A stretch of DNA of 64,000 nt, taken from the NCBI GenBank assembly GCA_964541225.1, contig CAZIPN010000002.1, forward strand, positions 62,001-126,000, read 5' to 3'. Source of the stretch: CAZIPN01 sp964541225 (GTDB lineage: Bacteria > Actinomycetota > Coriobacteriia > Anaerosomatales > JAAXUF01). The notes beneath the pieces were generated by a model. That model was not told the DNA's origin. It was given only the letters and a program-made list of their open reading frames with translations, and did no database searches. Positions 1-9,066 of the stretch are shown here, in pieces. Position 1 is the first letter of the stretch; each line of letters starts with the position of its first letter. The position numbers and the translations under genes are program-made.

Positions 1-309
1 GAACCGATCCGAGATCCGCCGAGCCAGATCGTCAGGATAGCCCGAGTCGGACAGCTTGCGCGTCAATTCCGCTCTCGAACGGTCCCGATAGCCGAGAAGG
101 CGCAGCGCGCGTTCCCTGGCAAGGGGCTCCTCAACCTCTGTCAAGGCGTCGTCGAGCTGTTCAGGACAGACCTCGGCCCCTTCTTCGAGCCCGAGCTTGC
201 GCACGGCAGCCAGTGAAGTGAGCCGCGGGTCGCTGCCGTCATCGAAGACGAGACGCCGAGCCTTGCGCTCAGGCCCGACGTCTTCGATTCGAAGAATGTG
301 CGCTGACAC
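1..309 (-). CDS. recX: RecX regulatory protein, 3' part missing
   Basis: RecX binds the RecA filament and modulates recombination and SOS induction in the cytoplasm. The first 103 codons are present and the gene runs off the left edge. It begins at a GTG (307-309) and contains the characteristic helical-repeat signature RERALRLLGYRDRSRAEL followed by TRKLSDSGYPDDL, typical of the first three-helix repeat. It lies 12 bases downstream of the recA stop on the same strand, the usual recA-recX arrangement, so it is probably translated from recA read-through and shares the SOS control of recA. No strong Shine-Dalgarno sequence precedes the GTG. Family assignment is confident; the C-terminal repeats cannot be assessed. 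Confidence 0.9.
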   Translation of the reverse strand, partial: MSAHILRIEDVGPERKARRLVFDDGSDPRLTSLAAVRKLGLEEGAEVCPEQLDDALTEVEEPLARERALRLLGYRDRSRAELTRKLSDSGYPDDLARRISDRF

Positions 310-321
310 GCGGGTCGGGGC

Positions 322-1416
322 CTACGAGGCGGCCGACGCAGTGGCCTTGGGCCTGGAGATGTCTTTGACCGCAGGGGCGACCTCCACAGGTGCGTTTTGA
401 ACCACCGGTGCGGCCTCCTTGAGCGGAGGAAGGTCAAGCTGAGCGCGTACCTTGCCTTCGATGTCGTCACGGAGAGAGGGATTCTCGCGCAAGAAGTCCT
501 TCGCTGCTTCTCGACCCTGACCGAGTCTTTCCTGGCCACAGGTGTACCATGCTCCGGACTTGGCAACGATCCCCTCCTCGACCGCAAGGTCGAGGACCGA
601 TCCCTCCTTGCTGATGCCAGTGCCGTACATGAGGTCGAACTCGGCTTGCCGAAAGGGTGCGGCCACCTTGTTCTTGACGACTTTCGCGCGAACGCGGTTT
701 CCGACGATCTCGGTGCCCGCCTTTATCGAGTCGATTCTGCGAACGTCGATGCGAACGGTCGAGAAGAACTTGAGGGCGCGACCGCCGCTTGTTGTCTCGG
801 GACTGCCGAACATGACACCGATCTTCTCTCGGAGCTGGTTGATGAAGATACACGTCGTGTTGGTGTTGTTGAGCGATCCGGCGAGCTTGCGGAGAGCCTG
901 GCTCATGAGGCGGGCTTGCAGGCCGACGGAGGCATCGCCCATTTCGCCCTCAAGTTCGGCGCGGGGCACGAGTGCCGCAACGGAGTCAATGACGACGACG
1001 TCGATAGCACCGCTACGAACAAGCATGTCGCAGATTTCGAGCGCTTGCTCTCCGGTGTCGGGCTGCGAGATGAGAATCTCATCGATATCGACACCGAGGC
1101 GAGATGCGTAGCTGGGGTCGAGGGCGTGCTCGGCATCGATGAAAGCGGCAACGCCCCCGGCCGCCTGAGCCTCGGCGACAACTTGAAGGGCCAAGGTTGT
1201 CTTTCCGGAAGATTCGGGCCCATATATCTCGACAATCCGGCCTCTTGGCACACCGCCAATGCCGAGAGCGGCATCGAGCGCAAGAGAGCCGGTTGGGATA
1301 GCCGCGATCTGGTCTGAGGCGGCGTGCTCGCCGAGCTTCATCAAGGAACCCTTGCCGAATTTCTTCTCGATCTGCTCTTTGGTGACGTCGAGAATCTTCT
1401 CTTTCTCGCGGTCCAT
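322..1416 (-). CDS. recA: Recombinase RecA
   Basis: ATP-dependent strand-exchange protein and SOS co-protease. The 364-residue length is normal. Walker A GPESSGKT is at residues 66-73, followed by the conserved FIDAEHALDP stretch and the INQLREKIGVMFGSPETT loop-2 region. The C-terminus is a low-complexity Ala/Pro/Val tail that varies between species. The ATG at 1414-1416 is preceded by GGAG about 11 bases upstream. A perfect SOS box lies about 60 bases upstream (1474-1487), so LexA control is expected. recX follows immediately. The assignment is certain. Confidence 0.98.
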   Translation of the reverse strand: MDREKEKILDVTKEQIEKKFGKGSLMKLGEHAASDQIAAIPTGSLALDAALGIGGVPRGRIVEIYGPESSGKTTLALQVVAEAQAAGGVAAFIDAEHALDPSYASRLGVDIDEILISQPDTGEQALEICDMLVRSGAIDVVVIDSVAALVPRAELEGEMGDASVGLQARLMSQALRKLAGSLNNTNTTCIFINQLREKIGVMFGSPETTSGGRALKFFSTVRIDVRRIDSIKAGTEIVGNRVRAKVVKNKVAAPFRQAEFDLMYGTGISKEGSVLDLAVEEGIVAKSGAWYTCGQERLGQGREAAKDFLRENPSLRDDIEGKVRAQLDLPPLKEAAPVVQNAPVEVAPAVKDISRPKATASAAS

Positions 1417-1473
1417 ACTTCACTCGCTCCAATCCGGTGCCGAGAGTCCCCACGAGGGCAACTCGACCCTACA

Positions 1474-1487
1474 CGAACACGTGTTCG
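1474..1487. promoter_or_regulatory. SOS (LexA) box upstream of recA
   Basis: CGAACACGTGTTCG is a perfect 14-bp palindrome that matches the Gram-positive/actinobacterial LexA consensus CGAAC-N4-GTTCG. It lies 58 bases upstream of the recA start codon, between recA and thpR. This indicates DNA-damage induction of recA-recX and the presence of a LexA repressor elsewhere in the genome. Confidence 0.9.
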
Positions 1488-1524
1488 ATGTCAACGAAGC
1501 TCGGCTTCCTGCGCGAGCACGGGC

Positions 1525-2112
1525 CTATCTTCTTGGCGAGAAGGTCCACTTATGAAGACGCTCGTAGATGGGTCCAGCTGGCGTCAGCGTGCTTGCGAGA
1601 AGCGTAGCCGATGACACTGACATCGAAACGTGGTGAGCGAGGATCTCTGCATTTGCCGAGGCCAGAGCCTCATCGGTGAGTCGGCGCGGCTTGCGGGCGC
1701 GGACGAGCGTCACGTGAGGCACGAAGGGTCGCGTGTCGCGTTCGATGCCATGTCGCGCGGCGACTTCGTCAACGATGGAGGCGAGGGTTGCGCATTGACT
1801 GTCAGGGTCCGCAAACGTGGCCCAAATCATGTTGCGATGACCGTGGTGCGGCACCGCGAGCGTGCGCTCGAGTGCCAGCGGAAAGATCGCGACGTTCGCA
1901 AGCGCTGGGCCGAGGTCAGCCTGAAGAGCCTGGAGGACATTGTCTTCGACAGTCCCGAGGAACTTCAGAGTGATGTGCAGGTTGTGCTCGGAAACCCACT
2001 TGTCATCGCGCCAATGTGTGGCGGCCAAGCGGATGGACTTTCCGGCGCGAAGCAACGCCGCCACGACGAGCGGTGGGAGCTCAATAGCGACGAAACTACG
2101 CCGAGCGCTCAT
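1525..2112 (-). CDS. thpR: RNA 2',3'-cyclic phosphodiesterase (LigT/ThpR)
   Basis: A 2H-phosphoesterase superfamily protein that hydrolyses RNA 2',3'-cyclic phosphates; it was historically called 2'-5' RNA ligase. The 195-residue protein has both catalytic HxT motifs: HITL at residues 46-49 and HVTL at 133-136. The spacing and the N-terminal RSFVAIELP strand fit the LigT fold. Its start overlaps the cinA stop by four bases (ATGA), so the two are translationally coupled, downstream of pgsA and rimO. The biological substrate is not established for most bacteria, so family is certain and role less so. Confidence 0.92.
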   Translation of the reverse strand: MSARRSFVAIELPPLVVAALLRAGKSIRLAATHWRDDKWVSEHNLHITLKFLGTVEDNVLQALQADLGPALANVAIFPLALERTLAVPHHGHRNMIWATFADPDSQCATLASIVDEVAARHGIERDTRPFVPHVTLVRARKPRRLTDEALASANAEILAHHVSMSVSSATLLASTLTPAGPIYERLHKWTFSPRR

Positions 2113-3347
2113 GCGCCGATCACCTCACGACGCACGAGGTCGAGAGCGCGTGCGGTTGCGCGTGCGCGGATGGCTTCTCGGCTGGCACCGGTCCATGTGA
2201 CGAGTTCTTGCGTCTCCATGCCGTCGCGAGCGCTTGAGAGAACGCCGAACCACACGGTCCCGACTGGCTTGTCGGCAGTGCCGCCCGAAGGTCCGGCGAT
2301 TCCGGTGATGGACACGCACACATCGGCGCTGAAGTGCTCTTTGGCCCCGCGTGCCATGGCGGCGGCCACCTCCCGGCTGACGGCGCCGTGTCGGGTGAGG
2401 TCGGCAGGCGAAACGTCGAGCAGGCGCGTTTTGGAGGCGTTGGAGTAGGTCACCGCTCCGCCGAGGAACGCTTGTGACGCGCCGGCGACGTCAGTGAGTG
2501 CCGCGGCCACCATGCCGCCAGTGCACGATTCGGCGGTCGCAATGGTCAGGCCGCGGGCACTCGCTTCACGTATCACGGTATCAGCGAGTGTGGAACCGTC
2601 GGTCGAGTAGCATGCGGCTCCGATCTTCTCGGCAATTGCGTGGGCTGCGCGATCGAGCTCTGCCTCCCCCGCCCCCTCGTCGAGGAGGAGTACCCGAATG
2701 TCTCCGGGTCGAGCCAGTATGGTCAGCTGGATGCCCTCGAAGGATTCGAGCGCGCTCTGCGCGGCGTGCTGCACGTCGGATTCCGGCCATCCCGTGACGC
2801 CGAGTTCGCGTGCTTCGGCCCGCTGGGAGGTGAAGCGTCCGAGGGCTTGGGTGAGCATCGGGCGCATCTCGTGTGGCGGGCCAGGCAACAAGATGATCTG
2901 TCCTGCAGGCGTCGCAACGATCTGGCCGGCCGCGGTACCTGTCGACGGCCACAGAACCTCGGCGCCGTCGAGCACGAGTGCCTGCGAGAGGATCCGCTCC
3001 GCCGACTTGGGGTGCGCGTGTCGCGCGACGAACGGCTCGAGGAATCCCACAAGCCGAGGATCGGAGTGCATGGGCAGACCGAGTGCTGCCGATGCGGCAT
3101 CGCGCGTGACGTCGTCATGGGTCGGGCCGAGTCCACCTGTGACGATTACGAGTGCGCACGCCGAGGCCAGCCGCGCGAGCGTCTCGGCGAGCAGTGCGAC
3201 GTCGTCACCGACACTCACGGCTTCCTGGACCGCGAAGCCGAAGCGAGAGATGTCGCGAGCGACTTGGGCGGTGTTCGTGTCGACGCGTAATCCTTCGACT
3301 AGCTCAGATCCCACGGTGACGATGGCGGCGTCTCGGCGCTCGTACAT
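2109..3347 (-). CDS. cinA: CinA family protein (nucleotide amidohydrolase)
   Basis: Competence/damage-inducible family protein of 412 residues. It has an N-terminal MoCF-biosynthesis-like domain (VTVGSELVEG near the start, VTGGLGPTHDD around residue 75) and a C-terminal PncC-like amidohydrolase domain with TAESCTGGMV and SVSITGIAGPSGG-type motifs. In characterised members the two halves act in pyridine-nucleotide repair (ADP-ribose pyrophosphatase and NMN deamidase). The ATG at 3345-3347 was chosen because AGGAG lies just upstream and the conserved YERRDAAIVTVGSE stretch begins there; longer in-frame openings run into pgsA. cinA next to pgsA and recA is a classic Gram-positive arrangement. 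Confidence 0.94.
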   Translation of the reverse strand: MYERRDAAIVTVGSELVEGLRVDTNTAQVARDISRFGFAVQEAVSVGDDVALLAETLARLASACALVIVTGGLGPTHDDVTRDAASAALGLPMHSDPRLVGFLEPFVARHAHPKSAERILSQALVLDGAEVLWPSTGTAAGQIVATPAGQIILLPGPPHEMRPMLTQALGRFTSQRAEARELGVTGWPESDVQHAAQSALESFEGIQLTILARPGDIRVLLLDEGAGEAELDRAAHAIAEKIGAACYSTDGSTLADTVIREASARGLTIATAESCTGGMVAAALTDVAGASQAFLGGAVTYSNASKTRLLDVSPADLTRHGAVSREVAAAMARGAKEHFSADVCVSITGIAGPSGGTADKPVGTVWFGVLSSARDGMETQELVTWTGASREAIRARATARALDLVRREVIGA

Positions 3348-3355
3348 CCCAGCTC

Positions 3356-4063
3356 CTAGTCGACAGTCTCGTCGGTCTCGTGTGCGGCGCCTCGATCGAT
3401 GCGGGGCTCTGCATCGGCACGCAAGGGTGCACTCGACCATGGCCCTATGAGCACGTCACGAGCATGCACGAAATAGTCGATCATCGACATGATGGTCATC
3501 ACAACCGCAGCTCCCATGACCGTCCATGCCGTGACTTGCACCCACAGCTGGAGGTCGACTGAGAATCCGGCGAACACGCTGCTGTCTTTGACAATGAACA
3601 GCAGGATGGCCGTGATCTGCAGCACCGTCTTGACTTTGCCGTACCACGAGGCCGCGATCACCGTACCTTCAGCGGATGCAACCATGCGCAAGCCAGAAAC
3701 GATGAACTCGCGCGATATGATCACCAGAGCGATCCACGCAGGCACGACGTGGATCTCGACGAGCGCCAGAAGGGCAGCTGTGACCAGGAGTTTGTCGGCG
3801 AGTGGATCGAGGAACTTGCCGAACGTCGTCACCTCGTTGCGCGAACGCGCCAAGTAGCCGTCCACGCCATCGGTCGCCGCAAGCGCGCCGAACACCAGGG
3901 CTGCGATCCACGGGCGGAGTGCGTACAGCAGCGCAGGCCCCTGAAGCCACCGCGGCCAGTCCCCGAGCAGAACAACGAGGAAGACGGGGATGAAGACCAT
4001 TCGGGCGAGCGTGACGCTGTTGGCGGCGTTGAGGTGGAGCCGAGAACCTTCCGCTTGCGCCAC
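3356..4063 (-). CDS. pgsA: CDP-diacylglycerol--glycerol-3-phosphate 3-phosphatidyltransferase
   Basis: Membrane enzyme that makes phosphatidylglycerol phosphate from CDP-diacylglycerol and glycerol 3-phosphate. The CDP-alcohol phosphatidyltransferase motif is complete: DGYLAR, then eight residues, then GKFLDPLADK with the two catalytic Asp residues. Several hydrophobic helices surround it. The start is a GTG (4061-4063) one base after the rimO stop, with GAGGTG upstream. The 235-residue protein is somewhat longer than usual (about 180-200) because of a charged C-terminal tail of about 30 residues. cdsA at 58.4-59.3 kb supplies its CDP-diacylglycerol substrate. Confidence 0.94.
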   Translation of the reverse strand: MAQAEGSRLHLNAANSVTLARMVFIPVFLVVLLGDWPRWLQGPALLYALRPWIAALVFGALAATDGVDGYLARSRNEVTTFGKFLDPLADKLLVTAALLALVEIHVVPAWIALVIISREFIVSGLRMVASAEGTVIAASWYGKVKTVLQITAILLFIVKDSSVFAGFSVDLQLWVQVTAWTVMGAAVVMTIMSMIDYFVHARDVLIGPWSSAPLRADAEPRIDRGAAHETDETVD

Positions 4064-4064
4064 G

Positions 4065-5432
4065 TCAGAACACCTCGCCTTCCAGGTCGTATCCAAGCGA
4101 ATCCAGAATGCGTGCCGAGACAATCTCGCCAGCCGAGCCGCGATCGAGCACGACAACACCATCGATCTCCGGCGCCTGCCCGCACCAACGACCGACGACA
4201 CTGCCGTCCTCGTCCACGCCTTCGACAAGGACCGTGTGCGTGCGGCCGATCTGCTCGGCAGCCTTCTCGAACCCGATCTCGTCGGCCACATCACGCAGGC
4301 GCTGTGCGCGGGCACGTCGTGTGCGTGGCGGCACCTGGTCGGGCATCTCGGCGGCTGTTGTGCCTTCTTCGGGAGAGTACGCGAACACGCCAATGTAGTC
4401 GAAACGCGCTTCTTGCATGAATGCGTGAAGCTGTTTGACGTCGTCGCGAGTCTCGCCGGGGAAGCCGGCGATCAGTGTCGTGCGTAAGACGACATCCGGC
4501 AGGATCGCGCGAATGCGAGCGATCAGAGACAGGAAGTCGACGCCGCTGCCGCGCCTTCCCATTGATCGCAGGACTGTGGCGGACGCATGCTGGAGCGGCA
4601 TGTCGAGGTAGTGGCAGACATTGGAGGCGCTTGCCATAACCTCGAGCAGCTCATCGGTCACGCCGTCGGGCTGCACGTACATGAGGCGAACCCACGCAAC
4701 GCCACGAACCGCCGAGACAGCCCGCACGACATCGGCGAGGGTCCCGGCACCGTCGAGGTCGCGGCCCCATGCGGTGATGTCTTGCCCGACCAGCACGATC
4801 TCCCTGGCGCCCAAAGCGACGAGCTGCCGCGCTTCGGCAACGATTGCGTCGAGCGGCGCGCTGACGTGGGGGCCGCGAATCGCCGGGATCGTGCAGTACG
4901 CACACGCCCGATGGCAGCCATCCGATATCCGCAGGTACGCCGAGGGCTCGCTATCGGTGCGCATCATGGCGGAGTCGTCCTCGGAGACGGCGCTGGCACC
5001 GACCGCGTCGCGCGCGCCCGCACTGGTGTCCGACGCGCTCTGGCGCACTCCCCTGCCTGCCGAGACCCCCGTGATCCGCTCGATGGTCGCGAGGAGGTCG
5101 CCTTCCTCGGCGACGGGAAGAAGCGCCGCGACTTCGGGGAGCTGCTGATCAAGGTCACGTCCGTAGCGCGAAGGCAGGCAGCCGGTCACGATGAGCGCGC
5201 GATCAGCGCGATCAGGCAGCGACTCATTGGCAAGCGAGAAGATGGTGCCGAGCGATTCCTCGGTGGCCTCGCGGATGAACGCGCACGTGTTGATGACCAC
5301 GATGTCGGCGTCGCTGGGTTGCTCGGCGAGGCCGAAGGCGGATTGTACGACCGCTGCCCTCATGCGGTCGGTGTCGACTTCGTTCTTCGGGCAGCCGAGC
5401 GTGACGAATGCGATTGCGGGAGGTTGCGTCAA
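4065..5432 (-). CDS. rimO: Ribosomal protein S12 methylthiotransferase RimO
   Basis: Radical-SAM methylthiotransferase that modifies an aspartate of ribosomal protein S12 and carries two [4Fe-4S] clusters. The N-terminal UPF0004 domain (FVTLGCPKNEVDTDRM, VINTCAF) supplies three cluster Cys residues. The radical-SAM motif is CHRACAYC, and a C-terminal TRAM-like domain ends in SLGYDLEGEVF. Between the first two domains lies a Ser/Ala-rich linker of roughly 30 residues, longer than in many homologues. The start appears to be TTG at 5430-5432, because it gives the conserved N-terminus and no better codon exists. The other reading would be MiaB, but the sequence is closer to RimO. Confidence 0.93.
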   Translation of the reverse strand: MTQPPAIAFVTLGCPKNEVDTDRMRAAVVQSAFGLAEQPSDADIVVINTCAFIREATEESLGTIFSLANESLPDRADRALIVTGCLPSRYGRDLDQQLPEVAALLPVAEEGDLLATIERITGVSAGRGVRQSASDTSAGARDAVGASAVSEDDSAMMRTDSEPSAYLRISDGCHRACAYCTIPAIRGPHVSAPLDAIVAEARQLVALGAREIVLVGQDITAWGRDLDGAGTLADVVRAVSAVRGVAWVRLMYVQPDGVTDELLEVMASASNVCHYLDMPLQHASATVLRSMGRRGSGVDFLSLIARIRAILPDVVLRTTLIAGFPGETRDDVKQLHAFMQEARFDYIGVFAYSPEEGTTAAEMPDQVPPRTRRARAQRLRDVADEIGFEKAAEQIGRTHTVLVEGVDEDGSVVGRWCGQAPEIDGVVVLDRGSAGEIVSARILDSLGYDLEGEVF

Positions 5433-5439
5433 GGCGTCG

Positions 5440-5937
5440 CTACCGGTAGTTCACAAACTGCAGCGGGATACCGTAGTCGGCCTTCTTGAGGAAGGCGATG
5501 ACACTCTGAAGAGCATCGCGGCTTGCCGAGGAGACGCGCAGCTTGTCGCCTTCGATCTGCACCTTGACCTTGAGTTTCTCGTCGCGAATGTCCTTGTTGA
5601 TCTTCTTCGCGAGATCGGTCTCGATACCCATAACGATGGTGCCGACAATTCGTACCGTCCCGCCACTCGCCGCTTCCGGCTGGCCCCAGGCGATTGCCTT
5701 GAGGTCGACGTTGCGACGCACGAGCTTCGTGTTGAGGATATCGACAACTTGCTTGCCGACGAAGTCGCTCGGAGCGTGGAGTGTGAAGTTCTTGTCGTGC
5801 TTCGAAAACTCGAGCTTGGCACCGGAGTCTTTCAAGTCGTAGCGCTGTACAAGTTCCTTCTGCGCCTGCTGAAAGGCGTTGTCGACCTCCTGAAGGTCCA
5901 CCTCGGACACCACATCGAAGCTGCTGTCTTTGGCCAT
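5440..5937 (-). CDS. YajQ family nucleotide-binding protein
   Basis: Small cytoplasmic protein of the UPF0234/YajQ family, with two ferredoxin-like domains. Family members bind nucleotides, including cyclic-di-GMP in Xanthomonas. The 165-residue length and motifs are typical: DSSFDVVSEVD at the N-terminus, QRYDLKDSG, and the end stretch VIAFLKKADYGIPLQFVNYR. The ATG at 5935-5937 follows AGGAGGATTG; a TTG three bases further upstream is too close to the Shine-Dalgarno. It is seven bases upstream of rimO and 31 downstream of the RodZ-like gene, consistent with one operon. The cellular role is not predictable from sequence alone. Confidence 0.92.
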   Translation of the reverse strand: MAKDSSFDVVSEVDLQEVDNAFQQAQKELVQRYDLKDSGAKLEFSKHDKNFTLHAPSDFVGKQVVDILNTKLVRRNVDLKAIAWGQPEAASGGTVRIVGTIVMGIETDLAKKINKDIRDEKLKVKVQIEGDKLRVSSASRDALQSVIAFLKKADYGIPLQFVNYR

Positions 5938-5968
5938 CAATCCTCCTTGTCGCCGGCGAGCGGGTTCC

Positions 5969-6676
5969 CTACTGGGACTCGTTCGCGTTCAGTGTCAGGG
6001 TAGCCGGGCCTTTCTTGGGCAACTCAAGCTTCTTCGCATCGCGCGTCACGGTGACGTTGGCTGGCTTGCCGATCTTGAGTACAGCCGTATCCGCCACCTG
6101 GAACGTCTCGGATTGTCCGCCGGCCAGCGTGCCATCGAAGGCGACGCTGCCATCGATCGTCGCCTTCAGGGTGGACGCACTGTCCTTCCCGACACTGACT
6201 TTGAGCACGAACGGCGGTGCGGCAGTCTGCGTTTGTCCGGGATTACCCGATCCGGTCGTCGCTGTCGATGGAATCGGCGGTGGCGTGGCCGGGCCGCGAA
6301 CGGCGCGATACGCGATCCACCCGCCGACAGCGATGATGACCACGATGACGGCCGCAATCACGGCGACGCGCCATGGCACGGCGTGCTGCTCGTGACGACC
6401 GGCAACTTGCTGCTCCGGGAGGTTGATTTCATGAAAGCGTCCGGCGCCTGTTTCGGCCCGATACATCGCGAGCAGCGGAATTGGATCGAGTTCGAGATAG
6501 CGCGCGTAACTCGAGACGTAGCCACGCACGTAACCTGGGTTGGGCAACTTGCCGTAGTCGCCCATCTCCAACGCCTCAATCAACCGTCCACGAATCTTCG
6601 TGTCGGCCTCAGCGGTCTCAAGCGATATCCCGAGTGACATGCGGCGCTCGCGCAGCGTGTCTCCGAGTTGCCCCAT
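5969..6676 (-). CDS. RodZ-like helix-turn-helix membrane protein
   Basis: A 235-residue bitopic membrane protein. Residues 1-70 form an XRE/HTH_25-type domain (LGDTLRERRMSLGISLETAEADTKI). A single transmembrane helix lies at about 104-123 (VAVIAAVIVVIIAVGGWIAY). A Pro/Thr-rich linker and a C-terminal DUF4115-like beta domain follow. This is the architecture of RodZ, which couples MreB filaments to cell-wall synthesis, and of related Gram-positive regulators found beside pgsA and ftsK. It starts two bases after the ftsK stop, so the two are cotranscribed. A direct shape-determination role is inferred from domain order only. Confidence 0.85.
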   Translation of the reverse strand: MGQLGDTLRERRMSLGISLETAEADTKIRGRLIEALEMGDYGKLPNPGYVRGYVSSYARYLELDPIPLLAMYRAETGAGRFHEINLPEQQVAGRHEQHAVPWRVAVIAAVIVVIIAVGGWIAYRAVRGPATPPPIPSTATTGSGNPGQTQTAAPPFVLKVSVGKDSASTLKATIDGSVAFDGTLAGGQSETFQVADTAVLKIGKPANVTVTRDAKKLELPKKGPATLTLNANESQ

Positions 6677-6678
6677 GT

Positions 6679-8973
6679 CTACGGTGCCTCGCTCCCTACG
6701 TTGTCACGCTCGAAGGCACGGATTCCTTCGAGATCCTCAACATCAACCAGTACCTCGCGCGGCTTGCTCCCATCGGGCGGGCCGACGATGCCCTTCGACT
6801 CGAGCATGTCCATGATACGGCCAGCTCGCGCGTAGCCGACTTTGAGCCTGCGCTGGAGCATGGAGGTCGATCCGAGACCGCTGGTAACGGTGATATCAGC
6901 GGCGTCCCACAGAAGCGGATCATCCTGTTCGCCGTGGTCCACTCCGCCGCCATTGGACGAGACCTTGAGGTGCAGGATCTCCTCGTGGTAGTCGGGTTCG
7001 CCCTGCTTCTTGAGATGCTCGACAACCGCCTCGATTTCTGGCTCGGCCACGAAGCAGCCCTGGATGCGCTTGGGCTTGGCCCAGGCGGGCGTTGAGTACA
7101 ACATGTCGCCGAGGCCAACGAGTTTCTCGGCACCGGGCTGGTCGAGGATTACTCGGCTGTCGATCGCGCTAGCGACGTTGAAGGCGATGCGGTTCGTGAT
7201 GTTGGCCTTGATGATGCCGGTGACAACGTTGGCCTCGGGCCGCTGGGTGGCAACGATGAGGTGGATTCCGGCAGCGCGGGCGAGTTGCGCGATGCGCACG
7301 ATCGAGTCCTCGACTTCTTTGGCAGCGACCATCATCAAGTCGGCGAGTTCATCGATGACGATCACGAGATACGGCAGCTCATTGGCACCTTCAGGTGCTT
7401 TGCCGTCTTGCACCATGGAGTTGTAGGAACCGATATTACGCGCGCCGGCCGTTTGCAGCACCTTGAGACGTCGCTCCATCTCCGAGACGGACCACGCCAG
7501 CGCGCTAGCGGCTTCCTTTGGCTCGGTCACGACAGGCACGTAGAGATGTGGCACGTTGTTGTAGAGCGAGAGCTCGACTCGCTTGGGATCGATCAGGATC
7601 ATGCGGACCTCGGCAGGCGTCGTACGCATGAGGATCGACATGAGCATGGAGTTGATGGCCACCGACTTGCCGGAGCCTGTGGTGCCGCCGAGCAGCAGGT
7701 GTGGCATCGTGGCAAGGTCCGCAAGCACCGGAGTCCCGGCGACGTCCTTGCCGATACCGAGAAGCAGCGGGCCGCCTTCTCCCGCGGGCGTGACCACGTC
7801 GCCGAGCGTAACCGACGTTCTGCGCTGATTCGGCACTTCGACTCCGACCAGCGACTTGCCAGGAATCGGGGCCAGAATGCGAACGGTGGAGGCCGCCAGG
7901 GCGAGCGCGAGGTCGTCCGCGAGTGCCGTGACGCGAGAGAGCCGCACACCCTTGGCGATTTCAAGTTCGAACAGCGTGACCGTCGGGCCGGCGATCCAGC
8001 TGACGACTCGTGCGGGAATGTCGAATGTAGCGAGTGTCTCGGTGATCGCGTCCGCTGTGTTGCGTTGCTCGGCGTCAGATGCTTTGTGGGCGGAGGCGCT
8101 CGACGCAGCCGTCTTATGCAACAACGTGAGCGGCGGCAGGACGAAGCCCTCCAGGGCTCGCGGCGCGCCTCCCCGCGGGGTCGGGACAGTGTTGCGCGCG
8201 ATCTCCGGGTCGGGAGCTTCGGCGGCTCTGCGGCGGTGAACGCCAAGATCGGCTGCCGCCGCCTCGACGGGGGTTTCATCGAGATTGTCCTCGGAGAGCG
8301 GAGCCGTTCGAGGGGCACGTGGACGCACGCGCTCCTCGGCTTGCCCTTCAGGTCGCTCGAAGTGGAACACGCGCTGAACCCAGGCGAATATGCCGCCGAT
8401 CGACATTCCGCCCAAGATCAGCCCGACCACCACGAGCCCGCCGAGAAGGATGAACCCGATCGTGCCGCCCACGGTACTTGCGAGTGCCCACGCGACGCCG
8501 CCTCCGACGTAGCCACCGTGCGAGGCGAGGGAGGTCGCCGAGGAGAAGATCGCGTCTTGAGGCGATGGATTCCCGCGTACGGTGGTCATTGCGGCGATGG
8601 AGATCACCGAAAGGGCGACGAGAGCCAGCCCAACACCCGTGCGCAGTTCGTGGATCTCGGCACGAATGAAGAAGCTCACTCCCCACACGACGAGAAGAAC
8701 CGGAATCAGAATCGCTCCGAGTCCGAACGACTGGCGAAGCGCGTATGCGCTCGCATCCGTGACGACTCCGGTATGGCGACTGAGCACGGCGATGAGAAGG
8801 GCGATGCCGACCAACGCGAGGGCGACTCCAACAACCTCTCGCTTCGTGCGGTCATCGAGCAGGGGCCGCTTCTGGGAACCGGGTGTTCTGGAAACGGGTT
8901 TCCTGCTCACTCGCCTCGTCCCGAGCAGGGACCTGCGCTTCGTGGTTTTGGTCTTTGCACGCGAAGACGCCAT
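6679..8973 (-). CDS. ftsK: DNA translocase FtsK/SpoIIIE
   Basis: Septal DNA pump for chromosome segregation. The 764-residue protein has four N-terminal transmembrane helices (about residues 46-65, 83-103, 112-131 and 170-195), a charged linker to about 275, and the alpha/beta motor with Walker A GTTGSGKS at 430-437 and Walker B VIVIDELADL. The C-terminal winged-helix gamma domain (TSMLQRRLKVGYARAGRIMD) recognises polar KOPS/SRS-type DNA sequences. The ATG at 8971-8973 follows AGGAG at good spacing. The motor and gamma domains are complete, so a functional translocase is expected. Confidence 0.97.
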   Translation of the reverse strand: MASSRAKTKTTKRRSLLGTRRVSRKPVSRTPGSQKRPLLDDRTKREVVGVALALVGIALLIAVLSRHTGVVTDASAYALRQSFGLGAILIPVLLVVWGVSFFIRAEIHELRTGVGLALVALSVISIAAMTTVRGNPSPQDAIFSSATSLASHGGYVGGGVAWALASTVGGTIGFILLGGLVVVGLILGGMSIGGIFAWVQRVFHFERPEGQAEERVRPRAPRTAPLSEDNLDETPVEAAAADLGVHRRRAAEAPDPEIARNTVPTPRGGAPRALEGFVLPPLTLLHKTAASSASAHKASDAEQRNTADAITETLATFDIPARVVSWIAGPTVTLFELEIAKGVRLSRVTALADDLALALAASTVRILAPIPGKSLVGVEVPNQRRTSVTLGDVVTPAGEGGPLLLGIGKDVAGTPVLADLATMPHLLLGGTTGSGKSVAINSMLMSILMRTTPAEVRMILIDPKRVELSLYNNVPHLYVPVVTEPKEAASALAWSVSEMERRLKVLQTAGARNIGSYNSMVQDGKAPEGANELPYLVIVIDELADLMMVAAKEVEDSIVRIAQLARAAGIHLIVATQRPEANVVTGIIKANITNRIAFNVASAIDSRVILDQPGAEKLVGLGDMLYSTPAWAKPKRIQGCFVAEPEIEAVVEHLKKQGEPDYHEEILHLKVSSNGGGVDHGEQDDPLLWDAADITVTSGLGSTSMLQRRLKVGYARAGRIMDMLESKGIVGPPDGSKPREVLVDVEDLEGIRAFERDNVGSEAP

Positions 8974-9066
8974 TCACGGACTCCTACTGCGAATCAGGCT
9001 GCGAATCGGTCACCATGAATTCCTTGCGCCACAAGTATAAGGTTTCGCGCCGACACCATCCTCCCT

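Noticed and set aside
397..1317. 306-codon plus-strand open frame opposite recA
   Set aside because: It is antisense to a certain recA, with no ribosome site and biased composition; high-GC third positions create such shadows.
3356..4393. 345-codon reading of pgsA
   Set aside because: The first 110 codons overlap rimO out of frame and are low-complexity; a GTG with a ribosome site starts the conserved part.
7261..9018. 585-codon plus-strand open frame opposite ftsK
   Set aside because: It lies antisense to a fully conserved FtsK, is rich in Arg/His/Asp and resembles no protein.
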